Shown piece after piece: positions 26,608 to 35,832 of a DNA stretch of 64,000 nucleotides. This DNA is from CBFDBF01 sp050293315 (lineage in GTDB: Bacteria > Pseudomonadota > Gammaproteobacteria > Chromatiales > Chromatiaceae): assembly GCA_050293315.1 (NCBI GenBank), contig JBNKMS010000002.1, forward strand, positions 14,546 to 78,545. The letters run 5' to 3'. The notes below the pieces were generated by a model. It did not search any database. It was not told the DNA's origin and saw only the letters and a program-made list of their open reading frames with translations. Position 1 is the first letter of the stretch; each line of letters opens with the position of its first letter. The translations under genes and the position numbers were made by a program.

Positions 26608-27719
26608 TGTCTTTCTCCGATGGCAAGTCCGGTGAATGTCTGATTCATGTGCAAGGCGTTAAACTGTTCGCCATAGGTGCTGAATCCAATCACCCTGTTC
26701 CTTGAAAGCAGTTCGCCGATCTGTTGGCTCATGCCGGTACTCTCGAACTCCAGGCGGCGCAACACACAGTCGCAACCGATGATCAGACCAGGATTCGGGA
26801 CCAGTTGCCGAATATCGGCAAAGGCCTTCTCAGCAGCCTCAAATGGGCTGACCGCTTTTCCGAGGCGCAGGACAATCCCTTCGGCAATGGCGCAGTAAAA
26901 GGTCAGGCTAAGGTCGTCATTACACTGCTGGATAGAGCGCACATAATGGTCTGTGCCCAATTTCAGCATGACGGGAAAACGTGAATAGACATCAGGTGAC
27001 AGATCGTCGACCGCAAGCCCCAGATGCTCGGCGTATACCTGTGCGGCAGGTTCCCCATTGAACTCTTTTACCGTGCGGGTCTCCACCTCCGCCTCGGTGA
27101 CAACCAGCAGGGTCTCTGTCGGGACGAAATGCTGGAATTTGAAGGCGGCGAACGGGGCGTCCGTTTCGATCAGCGCCAACACCGCGGCATCGGTCATAAA
27201 ACTACCATTGGCGAGAACGAAGGTTGTATTAAAGGCGAGATCATCCCCGGCCGATCCTCCGATCAGTGGCATGTCGGGGAAACAGTGGTGCAGGGCCGCC
27301 GTTAGCCGCTCCTCCATGCGCGACAGGCCGTCTACCAGAAGGACACCAAACCAGTGTGTACCGCTATCCAAGGCCGGCACCTCGACCCTCTGCCCCAGGT
27401 CGGAGACCAGGGCCTGACACTGCTTCAGCGGCTGGATTACCTCTATGCGAACATTCAGGGGATCGCCGTAGAACCCGGTTGCCTGCAGGCCGCGTTGCCG
27501 ATATCCGCCCGGTCCTATCTGGCCGGCAGTGGTACAGCCGAAGAGCGGCACAGAAAATGCTGCGCCGAGGGTGGAGGCCAGCTCTTCCAGATCGTAATCA
27601 GTGGATACAAAAAGTAGCACAGCCTTAAGGCCTTCAGGCCTTAGCTGTTCTCTGATCTCTGCCACTGCTCCTGACGCGTCCTTGTTTTCACTCAAGGCCG
27701 TCCTGCCAATCAGTCCCAT
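26604..27719 (-). CDS. FIST sensor-domain protein
   Basis: A soluble protein of 371 aa carrying a FIST_N domain (about 25-210; PLFGCTTAGQIGPGGY, LIGGSAGDD) and a FIST_C domain (about 215-350; RFPVMLKLG, then GIIGCDCVLRR-like LIIGCDCVLRR). FIST domains are intracellular small-molecule sensors, proposed to bind amino acids. ATG at 27719 has AAGGAA eight bases upstream; a TTG at 27725 is too close to that site. It overlaps the histidine-kinase gene by 4 bp and so forms a two-gene sensory unit. Confidence 0.9.
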   Translation of the reverse strand: MGLIGRTALSENKDASGAVAEIREQLRPEGLKAVLLFVSTDYDLEELASTLGAAFSVPLFGCTTAGQIGPGGYRQRGLQATGFYGDPLNVRIEVIQPLKQCQALVSDLGQRVEVPALDSGTHWFGVLLVDGLSRMEERLTAALHHCFPDMPLIGGSAGDDLAFNTTFVLANGSFMTDAAVLALIETDAPFAAFKFQHFVPTETLLVVTEAEVETRTVKEFNGEPAAQVYAEHLGLAVDDLSPDVYSRFPVMLKLGTDHYVRSIQQCNDDLSLTFYCAIAEGIVLRLGKAVSPFEAAEKAFADIRQLVPNPGLIIGCDCVLRRLEFESTGMSQQIGELLSRNRVIGFSTYGEQFNALHMNQTFTGLAIGERQ

Positions 27720-27860
27720 GCACAAATTTCCTTATTCTTTTTTTACCACGGATAGCGGATATCTATAAAGAATAGTCAGCCTTTCTGATTAAGTCTAGGC
27801 CTGGATTTATGCTTGTGGCAGTGTATGGCGGGAGTAAATAGTGGACAGTTGACGACTATA

Positions 27861-28334
27861 CTAAGGCAAACACTCCGGGACGATATTTTTGTAGTCGCTA
27901 TACTTGCATCCGCTTGGATTTATCGCGGTTTTTACACAGTAGTCATAACTTCGCTCCCTTTTACAATATTCGCTGTTCAAGCGGCGCTCCACGCTGGGCC
28001 TTGGGATATTTACACCCTGGCAGGCAGGAATCTGTGGCCGCCTAACACATATATCAGCCCGATGATGCCCTTTATATCTAAATTTAAATCCCGATAACTC
28101 CATACATGCATTGATCTCCTGCATATCATTTACAGACAGCCCAGCCCTTTTTGCAAGGTATAAACTTGGATCAACTGAGGGGTTACCACATTCTAAAAGC
28201 GCTTTCTTTACCACCAGTTCCGAAGCGCCCGGCTTAGTCCATAGCTTATATTCAGGAGGTGGCGGCTGGTGAGACTCACGAATGGAGCACCCAGCTATCA
28301 CTATGATCACTGCAATAGTAAAGATATGTTTCAT
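27861..28334 (-). CDS. Small cysteine-rich lipoprotein of unknown function
   Basis: A 157-aa protein with lipobox IAGC: the signal segment IFTIAVIIVIAGC puts the lipidated Cys at residue 16. The mature part has eight further cysteines, an even number that suits disulfides in the periplasm. The stretch WTKPGASELVVKKALLECG and the later CMELSGFKF recall small phage- and plasmid-associated lipoproteins I have seen, but I cannot name the family. No Shine-Dalgarno is evident. AT-rich like its surroundings, so perhaps acquired. It stands alone between the FIST gene and the divergent second kinase. Confidence 0.65.
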   Translation of the reverse strand: MKHIFTIAVIIVIAGCSIRESHQPPPPEYKLWTKPGASELVVKKALLECGNPSVDPSLYLAKRAGLSVNDMQEINACMELSGFKFRYKGHHRADICVRRPQIPACQGVNIPRPSVERRLNSEYCKRERSYDYCVKTAINPSGCKYSDYKNIVPECLP

Positions 28335-28588
28335 AGCATTTTTAACACAAGCGCTAGTCTTTCGGAATTCTATAATATGCGTGGTCAGATTTGGCTTTTA
28401 CACGTTTCTTTGAGACTTACATTTCATCTGATCCCGCTCATTCCAGCCACTACTTATTCTTATTCATTGTGGGTGTCACAGCCACAGCACTCACAAATAT
28501 GCCTACCCTTGCAAAACGGTAGATCTTATCCAGACTATACTTTTGGGAACTGCTGTAGTCCAGTCTATTATGGAGCATCGCCGAATCC

Positions 28589-30157
28589 ATGGATATCCCC
28601 AACGACATTAGCGAACAGAAACGCACTGATGAACAACTTGCGGCAGATCTTTGGTTCTTCGAAAACATGGATCGGATAAACCGGGTTATGCAGAGCACGG
28701 ACAATCTGGAACAGATGATGACCGATGTGCTGGATACCATGCTCTCTATCTTCGAGTGTGATCGGGCATTTCTCGCCACCCCTTGCAATCCAGATGCACC
28801 GGAATTTACGATCGCGATGGAGCGCACTACGCCTCGCTATCCCGGTGCTTGTGAGCGTGGAATGAAGGTGCCGATGTCACCAGCTGTGCAGGGACTATTC
28901 CACGAGCTGCTTGCAAACCCCGCCCCGAACGAAATTTATGTAGGAAAAGGCCTGGACCCGGAAGACATCGTCTGGAAAACCTATGAAATTAAATCTCAGC
29001 TCGCCATAGCCCTCTTTCCCAAGGTCGGTGATGCCTGGGAATGCGGCCTACATCAATGTTCGTACAACAGGGTGTGGAATCCCGAAGAAAAGAAACTGTT
29101 TCTGGAGATCAGTCGTCGTCTGGGAGATATTCTTACCAGCATCATGGCGTATGACGCCTTGAGAACGCTCAACGAAGAACTGGAAGAGAGAGTACTACAA
29201 CGCACCGCGGAATTGACCAGGGCCAATGATCAGATGCGGTGCGAAATAGCCGAGCGGGAAAAGGCCGAGGCTGAACGTGATGCCGTTGAGATCCAACTGC
29301 GGCAGGCCCAGAAACTCGAGGCGATTGGTCAACTCGCTGCCGGCATCGCCCATGAACTTAATACACCAATACAATTCATAGGAGACAACGTTCGCTTCGT
29401 ACAGCAAGCTATGGAGGAGTGCCGCCAGGTTTTTACACCATTTACAGAGATGCTGGCGGCTGCCAAGGACGACAAGCTCACCAGGAATCACATTTCCGAT
29501 GCTGAAAATGCGATGATAGAGGCAGATCTTGAGTATCTTACCACCGAAGTTCCCACAGCCATTAACCAAACACTTGATGGCGTTAATCGTATCGCTACCA
29601 TTGTACAAGCAATGAAGGAGTTTTCACGCCCCGGGGCAAAAGAAAAAAATCCTGCTGATCTAAATCGCGCCATAGAAAACACAGCGACAATAGCTCACAA
29701 CGAATGGAAACATGTAGCTGATCTCGAACTGGACCTTGACCCCAGTCTCCCGCTCGTGCCCTGCTACGCAAACGATATCAATCAAGCACTCCTCAATCTT
29801 ATCATCAACGCTGCTCACGCAATTGAAGATGCCATAGAGGTGCAGCCTAATGGGAAGGGGCTGATTACCATCACATCTCGTTGCCATGATGGCCAGGTGG
29901 AGATTCGTGTAACCGACACCGGGACCGGCATTCCGGATGAAATACACTCGCGCTTGTTCGATCCATTTTTTACAACAAAGCAAGTAGGCCGTGGATCAGG
30001 GCAGGGACTTTCGGTGGCATATAGCTCTATCGTAAAGCACCACGGCGGCTCAATAACCTTCGATACTGAGATCAATAAAGGAACCACCTTCACGGTTCGG
30101 CTTCCTATTGAATCATCGACCCATCCCAATGAAGGGGTTAATGATCTCAACAGGTGA
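28589..30157 (+). CDS. GAF-domain sensor histidine kinase
   Basis: A 522-aa cytoplasmic kinase. Residues 1-16 (DIPNDISEQKRTDEQL) look like the tail of a PAS domain, and an in-frame stop at 28556 prevents extension, so the N-terminus may be a truncated remnant. A GAF-type domain spans about 40-185 (MLSIFECDRAFLA), then a coiled coil (195-245), H-box AGIAHELNTP with His255, N-box LLNLIINAAHAIED, and G-boxes DTGTGIPDE and GRGSGQGLS. No Shine-Dalgarno precedes the ATG. No response regulator is adjacent. Kinase core closely related to that at 25564-26607, likely by duplication. Confidence 0.88.
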   Translation: MDIPNDISEQKRTDEQLAADLWFFENMDRINRVMQSTDNLEQMMTDVLDTMLSIFECDRAFLATPCNPDAPEFTIAMERTTPRYPGACERGMKVPMSPAVQGLFHELLANPAPNEIYVGKGLDPEDIVWKTYEIKSQLAIALFPKVGDAWECGLHQCSYNRVWNPEEKKLFLEISRRLGDILTSIMAYDALRTLNEELEERVLQRTAELTRANDQMRCEIAEREKAEAERDAVEIQLRQAQKLEAIGQLAAGIAHELNTPIQFIGDNVRFVQQAMEECRQVFTPFTEMLAAAKDDKLTRNHISDAENAMIEADLEYLTTEVPTAINQTLDGVNRIATIVQAMKEFSRPGAKEKNPADLNRAIENTATIAHNEWKHVADLELDLDPSLPLVPCYANDINQALLNLIINAAHAIEDAIEVQPNGKGLITITSRCHDGQVEIRVTDTGTGIPDEIHSRLFDPFFTTKQVGRGSGQGLSVAYSSIVKHHGGSITFDTEINKGTTFTVRLPIESSTHPNEGVNDLNR

Positions 30158-30195
30158 ATAAAGAATAACCAGGTTCTATTGGACAGGCATGTTCG

Positions 30196-31764
30196 CTACG
30201 GCAGCATGATACCCCTGATGGTGAAATAGATCAGGGCGGCCAGGATGCCAGATACCGGCACGGTGATCACCCAGGCTGCAGCAATCTTCATGAGCGCTGA
30301 GCGTTTCACCAATTCATGTTTATACACACTAACCAGGCTCTTGCGCTCCTTCTTGGTTAGATGCGCTTCAGCTTTTCTCTGCTTGAGCTGCTCAAGCATG
30401 TAGCTTTTTTCCTTCAGAGAGGCCTTTTTAAAATCGACCAGAAACGCCTCTACCACCTCTGGATGGTCATCTTCATGATGATGTTTGATCTCCTCGATCA
30501 TCTTGGCATAACTGGCCTTTAGAAATTCCCGCAGAAACCCTACTCCAAACACCCCTCCAACTGCGATATGGGTAGAGCTGACCGGCAGTCCCAGTTGGGT
30601 TGCGATGATTACGGTTATAGACGCGGCCATAGCAATGCAGAATGCCCGCATCTTATCCAGTTCGGTGATCTCCGAGCCCACAGTGCGTATCAGCTTGGGA
30701 CCGTACAGCGCCAGACCAAGGGATATACCGACGGCCCCTACCATCATTACCCACAGAGGGATACTTGCCTTGCTTTTGATTCCGCCGTTGAGTATGGCAT
30801 CGTTAATGGCAGCCAGGGGGCCGACCGCATTCGCCACATCATTTGCGCCATGGGCGAAACTGAGCAGGGCGGCGGCAAAGATCAGGGGTATGGTGAAAAG
30901 CTGGTTTACGCTCTGTTTCTCATTGGGCAGGGCATCCGCAGTCCTGGAGAGCAGGGGTTTGATTACGGCATAGATAATGGCTGCAGCGCCCAAACCTAAT
31001 AGGGATGCGGCGCCAAAATCCACCTTCCATACGTGCTTGAACCCTTTTAGCAGCAGGTAGGTGATAAAGGCCCACGCCATAATGGCAACAAACACCGGGA
31101 CCATGCGCTTGGCCGCCACGATCATGTCGGCCTGATAGGTGATGGTCCGCTTGATCAAATAGAGGAAGCCCGCCGCGATAAGCCCACCCATGACCGGTGA
31201 AATAACCCAACTGGCGCTGATGGCCCCCATCTTTCCCCAGTTAGCGATCCCGAGGCCGCCTGCCGCTATGCCTGCACCGAGCACCCCGCCGACGATGGAG
31301 TGGGTGGTGGAAACCGGCGCCCCTAGGGCAGTGGCGATGTTTAACCAGATGGCGCCAGCCAGGAGGGCGGCCAACATAAGCCAGATGAAGGTATCTGTAT
31401 TGGCGATCAGCGCCGGATCGATGATCCCCTTCTTGATGGTGGTGACCACATCACCACCTGCGACCAGGGCGCCAGATGCCTCGAATATGGCGGCGATAAT
31501 GATCGCCCCGGTAAGGGTTAGCGCCTTGGAGCCGACTGCCGGGCCTACGTTATTGGCTACATCATTGGCCCCGATATTCATGGCCATGTAGCCGCCAATC
31601 AGGGCAGCCACCATCAGCATGATATGGCCCGGGCTTCCTACCCCCCGCATGCTGATGAACAGCATGATGCCGACCATAAATAAAAGCGCTACCCCTATTC
31701 TAAGAAACTCCTTACGGCCCTTATTCGTGGCCTTCTCAATTTTGACGATATTTTGGAGTTCCAT
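30196..31764 (-). CDS. PiT-family inorganic phosphate transporter
   Basis: A 522-aa inner-membrane carrier of the PiT (PHO4) family, which takes up phosphate (or metal-phosphate) with H+ or Na+. Both halves carry the diagnostic repeat: GANDVANNVGPAVGSKALT near residue 65 and GANDVANAVGPL near residue 305. About ten hydrophobic helices flank them, with a long charged cytoplasmic loop (about 410-480, containing HHHEDDH) before the last helix. No DUF47/PhoU-like partner is adjacent. No clear Pho box is seen. It converges on the GAF kinase with a 38-bp gap. Confidence 0.93.
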   Translation of the reverse strand: MELQNIVKIEKATNKGRKEFLRIGVALLFMVGIMLFISMRGVGSPGHIMLMVAALIGGYMAMNIGANDVANNVGPAVGSKALTLTGAIIIAAIFEASGALVAGGDVVTTIKKGIIDPALIANTDTFIWLMLAALLAGAIWLNIATALGAPVSTTHSIVGGVLGAGIAAGGLGIANWGKMGAISASWVISPVMGGLIAAGFLYLIKRTITYQADMIVAAKRMVPVFVAIMAWAFITYLLLKGFKHVWKVDFGAASLLGLGAAAIIYAVIKPLLSRTADALPNEKQSVNQLFTIPLIFAAALLSFAHGANDVANAVGPLAAINDAILNGGIKSKASIPLWVMMVGAVGISLGLALYGPKLIRTVGSEITELDKMRAFCIAMAASITVIIATQLGLPVSSTHIAVGGVFGVGFLREFLKASYAKMIEEIKHHHEDDHPEVVEAFLVDFKKASLKEKSYMLEQLKQRKAEAHLTKKERKSLVSVYKHELVKRSALMKIAAAWVITVPVSGILAALIYFTIRGIMLP

Positions 31765-32108
31765 ATAAGTAACTGCTTGATTATTATGTTTATTTTGGTC
31801 GTTTGGTTGTGGAAGAACAGTGTTATTTCAGCTGCGTGTAACTGTAACAATTCTGCAGCAAAACTGAAATGATTTAAGGCGAATATTTTCTGTTTTTTAG
31901 GGGGAAATTGAAGGATATTTGGGGGTCAATTTTTTGTCGTTATCCCGCGACTTGATCGCGGGATTCAATGGCTCTTAAGTTAGATTGGTAATAAGTTTCG
32001 CAGCCTATATGCCTCTGCGGCTTGGCCGCGTGATCCAATGACTTGATCTCGCGATCAAACCGCGGATACGCTTAGGCTACAAAATTGACCACAGAGCTCG
32101 TGAGAACA
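31765..32108. other. 344-bp gap upstream of the PiT gene
   Basis: This gap contains the PiT leader on the right-to-left strand, then AT-rich sequence with G-runs, and three degenerate palindromic repeat units annotated separately. No open frame of note and no RNA gene are visible. Confidence 0.6.
31942..32063. repeat. Degenerate palindromic intergenic repeats (REP/MITE-like)
   Basis: Unit A is a perfect 9-bp palindrome ATCCCGCGA / TCGCGGGAT with CTTGA loop (31942-31964), followed by TCAATGGC. Its core CTTGATCGCGGGATTCAATG recurs degenerately at 32021-32041 (CTTGGCCGCGTGATCCAATG) and directly after it at 32042-32063 (CTTGATCTCGCGATCAAAC). Palindromic extragenic elements with a CCCGCG...CGCGGG core are common in bacterial genomes. 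A search of the whole genome would tell how many copies exist. Confidence 0.65.
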
Positions 32109-33044
32109 TCACCCAAGATATGGCCCCGCCATTTGTTGCAGTTCGTCCGCTGAGAGCATCTCACTCCTGGGATATCTGCCGAGTAGTACTATCTCCCGCG
32201 GGGTCTTTGCGATCTCCAGCTCGTTAAGCTGGATTACATTCTCTGCATCTGCTGACTCTGCATCCTGCAGGATACCGAGCCGGTCAACCTGCAGGGTGTT
32301 CTGCTGTATGCACACCAGCTCCCGCGGCCTGCTCATAGCGCGGCATAAGCGGTCCAGAGATAGTTGTGGATGCTGTTTCGCCAACCCCAATTCACCGCTT
32401 AGCTCAGAGCGAATATATACGGTTATGCGTTCGAACAGGATACGCTTTAATGCGCTACGCAATTCACTCTCATCCGCGCTGGTGGCCATCACCCTGTGTC
32501 CGGAGAAATTAACACTGGTCTGATGTTGATCGCGCACCAGAAAATTGTTCTCCAGACCAACCCCCAGGGTGCTCTTCTCATGTTTGTATAGAAACAGTAA
32601 CAGATAGGCCTCTTCCAACTGGCGCTTAAGAAAAAACTCCTGCAGGTCACGTGAGCGGCTGAAGATCTCCTGCATCTCCCTCGCATTAACAAAAAAACGG
32701 TTTATGTTATGGGCACTGATAAAGCTCTTCTGGTTTATCAGTTGTGCCTGTGGCAGGCTGGCAACCAGACCTTCGACATGCTCCAGCAGTGCATGCATAC
32801 TCTGGCGTAATGTCTTTTGATAGCTGCTGATCGCACGGATACGTGCATCGGTCTTATCAACAACATCATCAATGGCAGCGGAGAGCATCTGCTCTTGCCG
32901 CCTTCCAGCTTCCTGTCGCGCACTCCGCTCCTCCAGCAGGTCAAGCAGTGAGCTCCACTGCTCCTGGAACAGCTCCCTGAAGGATGACGCCTCTGTAATG
33001 CGACGCTCGTTTGGCATACGCCTATTTACCTGAATGTTTTCCAT
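32109..33044 (-). CDS. Unknown coiled-coil protein
   Basis: A 311-aa soluble protein with no recognised domain. ATG at 33044 is preferred (TAGGG four bases upstream); a TTG at 33065 is the alternative. It is helical and charged: likely coiled coil at about 20-105 (FRELFQEQWSSLLDLLEER, then KTDARIRAISSYQKTLRQ), a hydrophobic helix near EEAYLLLFLYKHEK, and a mixed C-terminal half. No signal peptide or membrane segment. It stands alone between the palindromic repeats and the rplQ terminator. The ordinary codon appearance suggests a real gene. No function is proposed. Confidence 0.65.
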   Translation of the reverse strand: MENIQVNRRMPNERRITEASSFRELFQEQWSSLLDLLEERSARQEAGRRQEQMLSAAIDDVVDKTDARIRAISSYQKTLRQSMHALLEHVEGLVASLPQAQLINQKSFISAHNINRFFVNAREMQEIFSRSRDLQEFFLKRQLEEAYLLLFLYKHEKSTLGVGLENNFLVRDQHQTSVNFSGHRVMATSADESELRSALKRILFERITVYIRSELSGELGLAKQHPQLSLDRLCRAMSRPRELVCIQQNTLQVDRLGILQDAESADAENVIQLNELEIAKTPREIVLLGRYPRSEMLSADELQQMAGPYLG

Positions 33045-33223
33045 GTACCCTAATCTATATGGCAACTATAGGGATAACAAGGAAATGAGCCGCATATGAT
33101 GACTCGACTCAGTGTAATTGATAACTGCTTAACACCTATTCACTTCAATATAGCAACCATTTCACACTTTTTCTCAGTGGTCCCAAATTCAATACGATAT
33201 CCATACTCCACAGGAGGCAATAA

Positions 33224-33249
33224 AAAACCGGGCCATGGGGCCCGGTTTT
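33224..33249. terminator. Bidirectional intrinsic terminator after rplQ
   Basis: AAAACCGGGCC / GGCCCGGTTTT, an 11-bp perfect stem with a 4-nt loop. On the minus strand the run extends to TTTTTTATT. It lies 28 bp after the rplQ stop and closes the whole ribosomal-protein transcription unit. Confidence 0.93.
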
Positions 33250-33277
33250 GTCTGTTCTCGGCGTGTGGTTGAGATAT

Positions 33278-33667
33278 TTATTCTACCTCTACCGCCTCTT
33301 CCGTCGGCTCTGGACGATCCACAAGCTCCACATAGGCCATCGGGGCCTTGTCCCCTGCACGATAGCCGCACTTGAGGATGCGCAGATAACCACCAGGACG
33401 CTCACTGTAGCGTGGTCCGATCTCACTGAACAGCTTGCCCACAACCTCTTTATCACGCAGACGGTCAAAAGCGAGACGACGCTTGGCAACACTATCAACC
33501 TTACCTATGGTGATAATAGGCTCAGCCACACGACGCAGCTCTTTGGCCTTAGGCAGCGTGGTCTTGATCAGCTCATGGCGCAACAGCGAACAGGTCATGT
33601 TACGAAACATGGCTTTACGGTGGCTGCTATTTCTATTTAGCTGACGCCCTGACTTACGATGACGCAT
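33278..33667 (-). CDS. rplQ: 50S ribosomal protein L17
   Basis: Large-subunit protein near the exit-tunnel rim. The protein has 129 aa with the family N-terminus MRHRKSGRQLNRNSSHRKAM and an acidic tail (EPTEEAVEVE). It is the last gene of the alpha operon, 54 bp after rpoA, and is followed by a strong terminator. Confidence 0.98.
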   Translation of the reverse strand: MRHRKSGRQLNRNSSHRKAMFRNMTCSLLRHELIKTTLPKAKELRRVAEPIITIGKVDSVAKRRLAFDRLRDKEVVGKLFSEIGPRYSERPGGYLRILKCGYRAGDKAPMAYVELVDRPEPTEEAVEVE

Positions 33668-33721
33668 TTATCCACTTCCTTCTTAAACTTAATATTCTAA
33701 ATCTGTCTGACCTGCTCAGGC

Positions 33722-34714
33722 CTAACCTTCGTCTGCCTGATCAGGCAACCAGTTCTCAAGGCGCATCCCCAGAGAGAGTCCGCGAGTAGCCAGCACATCC
33801 TTGATCTCGGTCAGAGACTTCTTACCAAGATTTGGGGTCTTCAGCAGCTCCACCTCGGTACGCTGGATAAGATCGCCTATACGGAAAATATTCTCGGCCT
33901 TGAGGCAGTTTGCAGAGCGCACCGTCAACTCCAGATCGTCTACCGGACGCAGCAGGATCGGGTCGATGGCCGGCTCACTGCTCTCCTGTTCGGCCTCATT
34001 AGCACTGCTCTTATCGAGTATTACGAATGCCGACAGCTGGTCCTGGAGGATAGTAGCGGCACGACGAATCGCCTCTTCCGCATCTATGGTGCCATTGGTC
34101 TCAAGGTCGATCACCAGTCTGTCCAGGTCGGTACGCTGCTCAACACGCGCCGCCTCTACAGAGTAGGAGACACGATGCACCGGGGTATAGGTGGCATCCA
34201 GCTGCAACCTGCCGATAGCGCTATCTTCATCACTCTCGTCCTGGCGGCTGCTGGCCGGCTGATAGCCGATACCACGCTTCACCTTCAGCACCATGTCGAG
34301 CTTGCCGTCCTTGGTCAGATTGGCTATGACGTGATCAGGATTGGCAATCTCCACATCATGATCTACCTCGATATCACTCGCCTTGACCGGACCTGCGCCC
34401 TTTTTCTTCAGGGTCAGGCTCGCCTCATCCTTGGCATGCATGCTTATTGCCAGCTCTTTCAGGTTGAGCAGGATATCAAGCACATCCTCCTGCACCCCTT
34501 CAATGGTGGTGTACTCATGTAGCACCCCATCGATCTCGACCTCTACCACGGCACAGCCGGGCATAGAGGAGAGCAGGATCCGCCGCAGGGCATTACCCAG
34601 GGTGTGGCCAAATCCACGCTCGAGCGGCTCCAGGGCAATCTTGGCATGGAGTGGAGAAACCGCCTGTATATCGACCAGGCGCGGTTTTAGAAAATCGGCA
34701 ACAAAATCTGGCAT
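33722..34714 (-). CDS. rpoA: RNA polymerase alpha subunit
   Basis: The alpha subunit dimer scaffolds polymerase assembly and its C-terminal domain contacts UP elements and activators. The protein has 330 aa (E. coli 329). Alpha-NTD about 1-235 (ERGFGHTLGNALRRILLSSM), acidic linker, alpha-CTD about 250-325 (LELTVRSANCLKAENI, SLTEIKDVLATRGLSLGM). Between rpsD and rplQ as in the standard alpha operon, so its output is tied to ribosomal-protein synthesis. Confidence 0.99.
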   Translation of the reverse strand: MPDFVADFLKPRLVDIQAVSPLHAKIALEPLERGFGHTLGNALRRILLSSMPGCAVVEVEIDGVLHEYTTIEGVQEDVLDILLNLKELAISMHAKDEASLTLKKKGAGPVKASDIEVDHDVEIANPDHVIANLTKDGKLDMVLKVKRGIGYQPASSRQDESDEDSAIGRLQLDATYTPVHRVSYSVEAARVEQRTDLDRLVIDLETNGTIDAEEAIRRAATILQDQLSAFVILDKSSANEAEQESSEPAIDPILLRPVDDLELTVRSANCLKAENIFRIGDLIQRTEVELLKTPNLGKKSLTEIKDVLATRGLSLGMRLENWLPDQADEG

Positions 34715-34738
34715 CGATGAACCTCTTTAAACTCGTCC

Positions 34739-35359
34739 TTATTTGGAGTACAGCTCAACAACCAGCTGCTCATTGATTTCGGCTGGGAGCTCGGAACGAT
34801 CCGGCATGCGCTTGAGCACACCCTTCATCGCCTTAGGATCGACTTCGATCCATTCCACGAACCCATACTGTTCCGCCAAACTCAGCGCCCCTTGAATACG
34901 GGTCTGTTTCTTGGCCTTCTCTCGTACGGTTATCACATCGTTCTCTTGAACCTGATAGGATGGAATGTTGACAACCTTACCGTTTACCTCAATAGACTTA
35001 TGGCTTACCAACTGTCTTGACTCGGCGCGGGTACTACCAAAACCCATCCGATAGACTACATTATCCAAACGACCCTCAAGCATCTGCAGCAGATTCTCAC
35101 CAGTAGCCCCCTTGGCCTGGGCCGCACTCTTGTAGTAGTTACGGAACTGCTTCTCCATAATCCCGTAGATACGACGGACCTTCTGCTTTTCCCGTAGCTG
35201 CAAACCATAATCGGATATACGCCTACGCCGGTCGGTGATCTGACCAGGGACCTTCTCCAGATTACACTTGGATTCCAGGGGGCGAATCCGGCTCTTCAGG
35301 AACAGATCCGTTCCTTCACGACGGCTCAGCTTACACTTGGGACCAATATATCTTGCCAT
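34739..35359 (-). CDS. rpsD: 30S ribosomal protein S4
   Basis: Primary 16S-binding protein that nucleates 30S body assembly and, in E. coli, represses the alpha operon translationally. The protein has 206 aa. N-terminal ARYIGPKCKLSRREGTDL; S4 RNA-binding domain about 95-155 (RLDNVVYRMGFGSTRAESRQ). It lies 14 bp after rpsK and 24 bp before rpoA. Confidence 0.98.
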   Translation of the reverse strand: MARYIGPKCKLSRREGTDLFLKSRIRPLESKCNLEKVPGQITDRRRRISDYGLQLREKQKVRRIYGIMEKQFRNYYKSAAQAKGATGENLLQMLEGRLDNVVYRMGFGSTRAESRQLVSHKSIEVNGKVVNIPSYQVQENDVITVREKAKKQTRIQGALSLAEQYGFVEWIEVDPKAMKGVLKRMPDRSELPAEINEQLVVELYSK

Positions 35360-35373
35360 AATTCAATAACTCC

Positions 35374-35763
35374 TCAGACCCGACGTTTTTTAGGCGGCCG
35401 GCACCCATTATGTGGAATGGGGGTGACATCGGTAATACTGGTGATCTTGAAGCCAGCATTGTTCAATGAACGTACTGCGGAATCACGCCCAGGACCAGGT
35501 CCGTTAACATGCACGTCCAGATTCTGCAGGCCATACTCTTTGGCCTTCTCCCCGGCACGGTCGGCTGCGACCTGAGCGGCAAACGGTGTGCTTTTACGTG
35601 AACCACGAAAACCTGAACCACCCGCAGTTGCCCAGGAGAGGGCGTTACCCTGGCGGTCGGTTATGGTGATGATCGTATTATTAAAGGAGGCATGGATATG
35701 CGCCACACCATCGGTTACGACCTTTTTAACCTTCTTTCGTGAACGACTGGTTGCTTTTACCAC
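35374..35763 (-). CDS. rpsK: 30S ribosomal protein S11
   Basis: 30S platform protein lining the mRNA exit. The protein has 129 aa. Signature GVAHIHASFNNTIITITD near the N-terminus and the conserved basic tail TPIPHNGCRPPKKRRV. The N-terminal extension is very basic. In the alpha operon between rpsM and rpsD. Confidence 0.98.
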   Translation of the reverse strand: MVKATSRSRKKVKKVVTDGVAHIHASFNNTIITITDRQGNALSWATAGGSGFRGSRKSTPFAAQVAADRAGEKAKEYGLQNLDVHVNGPGPGRDSAVRSLNNAGFKITSITDVTPIPHNGCRPPKKRRV

Positions 35764-35832
35764 TTGCTAGTTCCTGCGAGTTATTACCGCTAAAAGTTTC
35801 CCGGTCTAACAGACCGGAGCTATATCTAATTC

